Assembly: GCA_002361235.1 (NCBI GenBank)
Contig: DESI01000075.1
Coordinates: 1-18,455 of the forward strand
Source: Porphyromonadaceae bacterium UBA3318
GTDB lineage: Bacteria; Bacteroidota; Bacteroidia; Bacteroidales; Muribaculaceae
DNA: 18,455 nucleotides
Direction of reading: 5' to 3'
The first letter of the stretch is position 1. Each line of letters begins with the position of its first letter. Of this stretch, positions 7,076 to 11,416 are shown piece after piece. The notes beneath the pieces are model-generated. The model was not told where the DNA came from. It searched no databases and was given only the letters and a program-made list of their open reading frames with translations. A program made the position numbers and the translations under genes.

Positions 7076-8294
7076 AATAATGGCCCCGGTGGGGTCGGAG
7101 GAATCATTAGCCGCCGCCATCAGCGCCGGTGCCGATGCAGTCTACTTCGGCATCGAGGGGCTGAACATGCGCAGCCGAAGCAGCTCCAACTTCACCCTCG
7201 ACGACATGGAGCGCATAGCGCGGCAGTGCAGCGACGCCGGTGTCAGGACTTACCTGACGGTCAACACCATCATCTATGACTCGGACATCGAGAAGATGCA
7301 CGCCATCGTGGAGCGTGCCCATGCGGCCGGCATCACGGCCATCATCGCCACCGACATAGCCACCATACGGTATTGTCAGAAGACCGGTATCCCGGTGCAT
7401 ATCTCCACCCAGGCCAACATCAGCAACACCGAGGCCGTGCGTTTCTACGCACAGTGGGCCGACGTGATGGTGCTGGCACGCGAGCTCAACATGGAGCAGG
7501 TGGCCGACATACACCGCCACATCGTCGAAGAACCCATCCTCGGGCCCGACGGCAAACCGGTGCGCCTGGAGATGTTTTGCCACGGCGCCCTCTGCATGGC
7601 CGTCAGCGGCAAATGCTACCTCTCGCTGCATCAGATGAACTCGTCGGCCAACCGTGGCGCATGCAACCAGATATGCCGTCGCTCGTACACTGTGCGCGAC
7701 AAGGAGACCGGCGACGAGCTGGACATCGAGAACCAGTACATAATGAGCCCCAAGGACCTGAAGACCATCAGTTTCCTGCCGGAAATGGTGAAGGCGGGCG
7801 TCAGCGTGTTCAAGATCGAGGGACGCGCCCGCGGTCCGGAATATGTCTACGAGACCGTCAGCTGCTACTCCGAGGCATTGCAAGCCATCTGCGACGGCAC
7901 GTTCAGCGAGGAGCGCGTAAAGCAGTGGGAGAAACGTCTCGCCAAGGTGTTCAACCGTGGATTCTGGAACGGCTACTACCTGGGCCAGCGCTTAGGAGAA
8001 TGGAGCGCCAAATACGGCTCGTCGTCCACGCGTGTGAAGCAGTATGTGGCCAAGGCAGGGAAATATTACTCCAAGCTGGGCGTCGGCGAGTTCCTGATGG
8101 AAGCCGGCGAACTGCACGTAGGCGACGAGGTGGTGATAACAGGCCCCACGACGGGTGCGCTCATCTTCACGGTCAGCGAACTGCGTTTCGACCTCAAGCC
8201 TGTGGACAAGGTGGTGAAGGGTCAGCTGTTCTCGCTCCCCGTCCCCGCCAAGACACGTCCCGCCGACCGCCTGTACCTCTGGAAAAAGAAATAA
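7056..8294 (+). CDS. peptidase U32 family protein, TrhP-like tRNA hydroxylation enzyme
   Basis: 412-residue U32-family protein. Members studied in other bacteria (TrhP/YegQ, RlhA) are RNA hydroxylation factors, not proven proteases; TrhP makes 5-hydroxyuridine at tRNA position 34 and depends on prephenate. Family marks: FEIMAPVGSEESLAAAISAG at the N-terminus, HISTQANISN (115-124), MFCHGALCMAVSGKC (173-187) and VFKIEGR (251-257). Cys180, Cys187, Cys203 and Cys207 fit a 4-Cys metal/Fe-S set. The C-terminal 100 residues resemble a beta-barrel RNA-binding-like domain. The start is TTG at 7056, inside ubiE, chosen because MERKDFEIMAPVG keeps the N-terminus expected in relatives. The in-frame ATG at 7080 would remove the first eight residues. 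Whether it acts on tRNA or rRNA is unproven. Confidence 0.85.
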   Translation: MERKDFEIMAPVGSEESLAAAISAGADAVYFGIEGLNMRSRSSSNFTLDDMERIARQCSDAGVRTYLTVNTIIYDSDIEKMHAIVERAHAAGITAIIATDIATIRYCQKTGIPVHISTQANISNTEAVRFYAQWADVMVLARELNMEQVADIHRHIVEEPILGPDGKPVRLEMFCHGALCMAVSGKCYLSLHQMNSSANRGACNQICRRSYTVRDKETGDELDIENQYIMSPKDLKTISFLPEMVKAGVSVFKIEGRARGPEYVYETVSCYSEALQAICDGTFSEERVKQWEKRLAKVFNRGFWNGYYLGQRLGEWSAKYGSSSTRVKQYVAKAGKYYSKLGVGEFLMEAGELHVGDEVVITGPTTGALIFTVSELRFDLKPVDKVVKGQLFSLPVPAKTRPADRLYLWKKK

Positions 8295-8315
8295 ATCACG
8301 CAATACATATACACT

Positions 8316-9509
8316 ATGTTACAGATATCAAAACGCGTAAGTGCATTGTCACCGTCGGCCACACTGGCCATGCTTCAGAAGACCAACGAGCTGAAGGCCG
8401 CCGGAGTGGACGTCATCGGCCTCACCGCCGGCGAACCCGACTTCAACACCCCGGACCATATCAAGGAGGCGGCCAAGAAGGCCATCGACGAGAACTATTC
8501 CCGCTACACTCCCGTGTCGGGCTATCTGTCGCTGCGCAAGGCCATCTGCGACAAACTGCAGCGCGAGAACGGACTGACGTTCACGCCCGACCAGATTGTG
8601 GTGGGCAACGGCGCCAAGCACGAGCTGGCCAATGTGGTGCTGACCATGGTCAATCCCGGCGACGAGGTGATAATCCCAACGCCGGCATGGGTGAGCTATG
8701 TTGAGCTTGTCAAGCTGGCCGAGGGAGTGCCCGTATGCGTACCCGCGCTGCCCGAGAACGGCCTGAAGCTGACGGCCGAACAGCTGGAAGCCGCCATCAC
8801 GCCCCGCACGCGCCTCATGATTCTCTGCACGCCCAGCAATCCCACCGGCGCCGTCTACACCGCCGAAGAACTGGATGCCCTGGCAGCCGTGCTGGTCAAG
8901 CATCCGGACGTGACCGTGCTCAGCGACGAAATCTACGAGCACATCAACTTCACCGGCGGCGTGGCGTCCATCAGCCACTGCGAGGGGATGCAGGACCGCG
9001 TGATAATCTGCAACGGCGTGTCGAAGGCATACGCCATGACCGGATGGCGTATAGGCTACATAGCCGCTCCGCTCGCCATAGCCAAGGCCGTGACCAAGCT
9101 GCAGGGGCAGATGACCTCCGGAGCATCCTCCATAGCCCAGAAGGCAGCCGAAGCCGCCTACACCGGCCCGCAGGAATGCGTCGAGGAGATGCGACTGGCG
9201 TTTGAACGCCGCCGCGACCTGATATACGGACTGGCACAGGAGATTCCCGGCTGGAAGGTAGCGAAGCCCGCCGGAGCCTTCTATCTGTTCCCCGACGTAT
9301 CGGCTTTGATAGGTAAGGAAGCCGACGGCGTCAGGATCAACACCAGCGGCGACTACGTGTTCTATCTGCTGGAGAAGGCCAACGTATCGACCGTAGACGG
9401 CGATGCCTTCTGCGCCCCCGGCTACATCCGACTCAGCTACGCCACCAGCGACGACAACATCCGCGAGGCCATGGCCCGCATCAAAGCCGCCACCGAGAAG
9501 CTGAAATAA
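8316..9509 (+). CDS. PLP-dependent aspartate/prephenate-type aminotransferase (class I)
   Basis: Cytoplasmic fold-type I aminotransferase of the Ib aspartate aminotransferase type; 397 residues, the normal length. Key residues are in place: N175 in SNPTG, D204 and Y207 in SDEIYEH, the PLP-binding Lys237 in GVSKAYAMTGWR, R245, and the substrate carboxylate-binding R372 in YIRLSYA. The N-terminal LTAGEPDFNTP (36-46) is typical. Relatives move amino groups between aspartate and 2-oxoglutarate, and some also use prephenate; sequence alone does not separate these. It begins 21 nt after the U32 gene and is the last gene before the terminator. A gene symbol (aspC, aspB) is withheld because usage differs between genomes. 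Confidence 0.93.
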   Translation: MLQISKRVSALSPSATLAMLQKTNELKAAGVDVIGLTAGEPDFNTPDHIKEAAKKAIDENYSRYTPVSGYLSLRKAICDKLQRENGLTFTPDQIVVGNGAKHELANVVLTMVNPGDEVIIPTPAWVSYVELVKLAEGVPVCVPALPENGLKLTAEQLEAAITPRTRLMILCTPSNPTGAVYTAEELDALAAVLVKHPDVTVLSDEIYEHINFTGGVASISHCEGMQDRVIICNGVSKAYAMTGWRIGYIAAPLAIAKAVTKLQGQMTSGASSIAQKAAEAAYTGPQECVEEMRLAFERRRDLIYGLAQEIPGWKVAKPAGAFYLFPDVSALIGKEADGVRINTSGDYVFYLLEKANVSTVDGDAFCAPGYIRLSYATSDDNIREAMARIKAATEKLK

Positions 9510-9510
9510 C

Positions 9511-9570
9511 CGAATCACCCCGATTAATCCGAATTATCTCGATTTATCGGGATTAATCGGGATTCTCCCG
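9511..9570 (+). repeat. six imperfect tandem copies of a 10-bp unit
   Basis: Immediately after the aminotransferase stop codon, 10-bp units related to GATTAATCGG repeat in register: CGAATCACCC, CGATTAATCC, GAATTATCTC, GATTTATCGG, GATTAATCGG, GATTCTCCCG. The first and second halves are also mutually complementary (CCGATTAATCC with GGATTAATCGG), so the RNA can fold. It lies between the operon's last gene and its terminator. Confidence 0.6.
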
Positions 9571-9589
9571 ATTATAAATAAAAAAATCA

Positions 9590-9622
9590 GGGTTGAGCCG
9601 CGAGACTCAACCCTTCTTTTTT
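9590..9622. terminator. bidirectional terminator (operon end and tRNA-Gln end)
   Basis: Perfect 8-bp stem GGGTTGAG (9590-9597) and CTCAACCC (9606-9613) with an 8-nt loop. On the plus strand it is followed by TTCTTTTTT, ending the serS to aminotransferase operon. On the minus strand it is followed by TGATTTTTTTAT, ending the tRNA-Gln transcript. Both orientations have the form of an intrinsic terminator. Confidence 0.85.
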
Positions 9623-9624
9623 CG

Positions 9625-9695
9625 TTGTCTTACCAAGATTCGAACTTGGACAGGCAGAACCAAAAACTGCAGTGCTACCATTACACCATAAGACA
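9625..9695 (-). tRNA. tRNA-Gln (anticodon UUG)
   Basis: A 71-nt cloverleaf folds on the minus strand. The acceptor stem is TGTCTTA/TAAGACA, the D stem GTGT/GCAC with a 7-nt loop, the anticodon stem GCAGT/TCTGC with loop TTTTGGT (anticodon TTG, at 9661-9663), the variable region CTGT, and the T arm CCAAG-TTCGAAT-CTTGG. The discriminator is A and CCA is not encoded. The last anticodon-stem position is a U-U mismatch. It has its own consensus promoter and shares a terminator with the operon opposite. Confidence 0.95.
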
Positions 9696-9734
9696 ATCCT
9701 TATGTCCCAAGGCCCTGCGGCCCTAAAGACGATG

Positions 9735-9766
9735 CAAAGTTAATAAAAATGCCTTAAACCACCAAA
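9735..9766 (-). promoter_or_regulatory. consensus promoter of tRNA-Gln
   Basis: TTTG (9763-9766), exactly 20 nt, then TAACTTTG (9735-9742) on the minus strand: a complete match to the Bacteroidetes -33/-7 promoter. The start site would lie near 9730, about 35 nt ahead of the mature tRNA 5' end at 9695. Confidence 0.8.
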
Positions 9767-9803
9767 CCAAATAGTGGCGCTGACTCTCCGAGCCGCGTCC
9801 CAA

Positions 9804-9831
9804 GACTGGGATGGCGATGTCCACATCGCCA
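9804..9831. repeat. second copy of the covarying hairpin repeat
   Basis: This 28-bp stretch matches the reverse complement of 2679-2706 at 23 of 28 positions. Its core TGGCGATGTCCACATCGCCA (9812-9831) is an inverted repeat able to form a 9-bp stem. It sits 11 nt past the stop codon of the coiled-coil protein gene, but has no T tract. A smaller hairpin, TCCCA-AGAC-TGGGA (9798-9811), abuts it. The flanking inverted termini seen in the copy at 2627-2725 are not evident here. Confidence 0.6.
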
Positions 9832-9841
9832 ATAATAGCCT

Positions 9842-10771
9842 TTACTTCTTCATGGTGAAGTGTCGGCTGGCGAGGCGGTAGCCGTCGCAGAACACCTCGA
9901 CGGTGTAGTCGCCGGGAGTCAGCGTGGTGTTGACGTCCCAGTAGATGCTGGCGCTCATCTCCTCGTTGGCGTATTCCAGGTTGCGCGAGGCCGTGGCCTG
10001 TACGCTCTGGCCGTCGATAGTGAAGCTTCCGCCTCCACTCAGCAGGCTCCCTTCGGGCGAGATGATACGCACGTAGAATGTCTTCATGCCCGCTGCTGCG
10101 GTGTTGTTGGGGCTGACCGTAAAGTGTACGCCCAGCTGACGCGCCTTGGTGATGTTCTTCTCCTTCTTGCCCTTCTTGTTGTAGGCGTTCAGCGACAGGC
10201 CGGTGATGTTCAGCTTCTTGGCGAGCTTGACGGTCTGTGTCAGCTGCTCATTGCTGGCCGTGGCCTGTGTCACCTGCGTCGACAGCTGCTGGTTCTTCTG
10301 CTGCACCTGTGCGATCTCCTGCTTCAGGCCGGCGTTCTCCTCGCCCAGTCGCTTGATTTCCTCCAGATAGTGACGCACGATACCCTTCAGCGTCGAGATC
10401 TCGCCCTCCAGCTTCTTGATCTTGGCGCGCGATGCGGCCATATCCTTGTTGTGGCTCTGTTTCTCGGCGTTCAGTTCGCGCAGCAGGCCTTCCACCTTCA
10501 TGCGCGCGGCGTTGTACTTCTGCACCAGCGAGTCGTTTTTCAGATAAATCTGCTGTCCCTCATACTGGTTGAAGTCGGCGTTGAGCTGATTGAACTCGTT
10601 GGTCAGTATCAACTGGTCGTTGGCTATAGCCAGCGAATCGGCGCGAGCCTCCGCCTCGTTACGCGCTACGGTGTTGCTGTTGTCTTTGACAATCAGCACT
10701 ATAATCAAGGCAATCAGCGCCACTAAGACGCCTGCTGCGGTGTATACTATTATCTTGACATTCTTATTCAT
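9842..10771 (-). CDS. single-pass membrane protein with coiled coil, function unknown
   Basis: 309 residues. A short basic N-terminus and one membrane helix (about 7-29) are followed by a long charged, Gln/Glu/Lys-rich region (about 40-190) with heptad-like leucines (KKLEGEISTLKG, LGEENAGLKQEIAQ) that predicts an extended coiled coil. A C-terminal beta-rich domain (about 195-309) contains GVHFTVSPNNTAAAGMKTFY and ends TPGDYTVEVFCDGYRLASRHFTMKK. Topology is most simply N-in, with the coil and beta domain in the periplasm. I do not recognise a named family, though similar uncharacterised proteins occur in Bacteroidales. It is transcribed alone from its own promoter, which lies so close to the ATG that the mRNA may be leaderless. 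Confidence 0.85.
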   Translation of the reverse strand: MNKNVKIIVYTAAGVLVALIALIIVLIVKDNSNTVARNEAEARADSLAIANDQLILTNEFNQLNADFNQYEGQQIYLKNDSLVQKYNAARMKVEGLLRELNAEKQSHNKDMAASRAKIKKLEGEISTLKGIVRHYLEEIKRLGEENAGLKQEIAQVQQKNQQLSTQVTQATASNEQLTQTVKLAKKLNITGLSLNAYNKKGKKEKNITKARQLGVHFTVSPNNTAAAGMKTFYVRIISPEGSLLSGGGSFTIDGQSVQATASRNLEYANEEMSASIYWDVNTTLTPGDYTVEVFCDGYRLASRHFTMKK

Positions 10772-10775
10772 ACCG

Positions 10776-10806
10776 CAAATTTAACAAATAAGAGTGAATT
10801 AAGCAA
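10776..10806 (-). promoter_or_regulatory. promoter of the coiled-coil protein gene
   Basis: On the minus strand TTG (10804-10806), 20 nt, then TAAATTTG (10776-10783), a full -7 match. The -7 element ends only 4 nt upstream of the ATG at 10769-10771, so transcription would begin at or next to the start codon. Confidence 0.65.
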
Positions 10807-10864
10807 CAATCACGTTTCCTTTAATGATTTAACGGGTAGCGGAATAGTGGTATGTGTGGGAATA

Positions 10865-10882
10865 ATAGTGGCGCGCCACTAT
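10865..10882. promoter_or_regulatory. perfect 18-bp palindrome
   Basis: ATAGTGGCGCGCCACTAT reads the same on both strands. It lies between the coiled-coil gene promoter and the terminator of the small lipoprotein gene. It could be an operator for a dimeric regulator or part of a fold; no evidence separates these. Confidence 0.4.
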
Positions 10883-10884
10883 CG

Positions 10885-10926
10885 GATAAAAAGTTAGGAG
10901 AACATATCTTGCGATACGCTCTCCTA
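10885..10926 (-). terminator. strong terminator of the small lipoprotein gene
   Basis: On the minus strand TAGGAGAGCGTATC and GATATGTTCTCCTA pair over 14 bp (two G-U pairs) around a GCAA tetraloop of the stable GNRA class. The stem is followed by ACTTTTTATC. It begins 42 nt past the lipoprotein stop codon. Confidence 0.85.
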
Positions 10927-10967
10927 TGTTGACGATTATTCGTCTTGCTGTCCTGTGTAGATGCTAC

Positions 10968-11198
10968 TTATTTTGCAGCAGTCTCAGCAGCAGCCTCAAC
11001 TGCTACTACAGTGTCACCAGCGGGAGTTGTAGCCTCAACAGCCTCAGCTGCTACAGCTGTGTCAGAATCAACAGCTACTACCTCAGTTGCGGCGATGATC
11101 GAATCAGAATCAACAGCCTCCTCAGCTTTCTTGTTGCCATTGCAAGCAACCATTGCTACGCTGAACAGAACAGCAAGCGACAGAACTACTTTCTTCAT
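10968..11198 (-). CDS. small Ala/Val/Glu-rich lipoprotein, function unknown
   Basis: 76 residues with a clear type II signal peptide: MKKVVLSLAVLFSVAMVAC, lipobox ending at Cys19. The mature part, about 58 residues, is low-complexity, acidic and rich in Ala, Val, Glu, Thr and Asp, with repeated AVDSDTAV/VVAVDSD phrases; it is probably disordered or helical at the membrane surface. Codon choice differs sharply from its neighbours: Ala is mostly GCT/GCA, Val GTA/GTT, Thr ACT/ACA, whereas nearby genes prefer GCC, GTG and ACC. That pattern is usual for very highly expressed genes. Phased A-tracts, a full -7 element, a structured leader and a strong terminator support the same reading. No named family is recognised. 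Confidence 0.85.
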   Translation of the reverse strand: MKKVVLSLAVLFSVAMVACNGNKKAEEAVDSDSIIAATEVVAVDSDTAVAAEAVEATTPAGDTVVAVEAAAETAAK

Positions 11199-11240
11199 TT
11201 CTCTCTAAATTTAAATAATAAAACAATGTTATTTTTGCTT

Positions 11241-11297
11241 CAACCTCGGCCGGAGCTTCGGTTGAGGAATGGTAGGGAAGCGACTCCCGTGCCATTC
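11241..11297 (-). promoter_or_regulatory. structured 5' leader of the small lipoprotein gene
   Basis: Two hairpins lie between the promoter and the start codon. The first, on the minus strand, is GAATGG/CCATTC enclosing GGGA/TCCC (11267-11297). The second is CAACC/GGTTG (11241-11264) around a GC-rich loop. The remaining 42 nt to the ATG are A/T-rich and probably unstructured. A stabilising or regulatory leader is inferred; no known riboswitch class is recognised. Confidence 0.45.
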
Positions 11298-11313
11298 GCT
11301 TTCAAAAACGTTG

Positions 11314-11321
11314 CAAAGTTA
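11314..11321 (-). promoter_or_regulatory. -7 element of the small lipoprotein promoter, with upstream A-tracts
   Basis: TAACTTTG on the minus strand is a full Bacteroidetes -7 match. No TTTG is found at the expected -33 position. Instead, four A/T tracts at 11346-11352, 11356-11364, 11367-11372 and 11376-11380 are centred about one helical turn apart directly upstream. Such phased tracts bend DNA or act like an UP element. Confidence 0.6.
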
Positions 11322-11393
11322 CAATAAATTTTATTGATACACGCATTTTTTTCGATTTTTTTTTGCTTTTTTCTCAAAAATACGTGTTTTTAA

Positions 11394-11415
11394 CCGTTTT
11401 TAAGTTAAAAATCGG
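11394..11415 (-). terminator. possible weak terminator after the GH13 gene
   Basis: Two nucleotides past the stop codon, CCGATTTTTAA and TTAAAAACGG (minus strand) form an A/T-rich stem with one bulged A and a one-base gap. No clean T tract follows. Termination is inferred from position only. Confidence 0.3.
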
Positions 11416-11416
11416 C

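Noticed and set aside
8349..9518. Open frame of 389 codons on the minus strand
   Set aside because: It is a shadow of the aminotransferase gene, Gly/Val/Leu-rich in the way of an antisense reading, with no motifs.
9770..10874. AATAGTGGCGC present at 9770-9780 and 10864-10874, flanking the coiled-coil gene
   Set aside because: Shared 11-mers are expected by chance in a window of this length, and only one copy is part of a palindrome.
11345..11372. T-rich tracts read as a plus-strand terminator
   Set aside because: No GC-rich stem precedes them and no plus-strand gene ends there. They fit better as upstream A-tracts of the minus-strand lipoprotein promoter.
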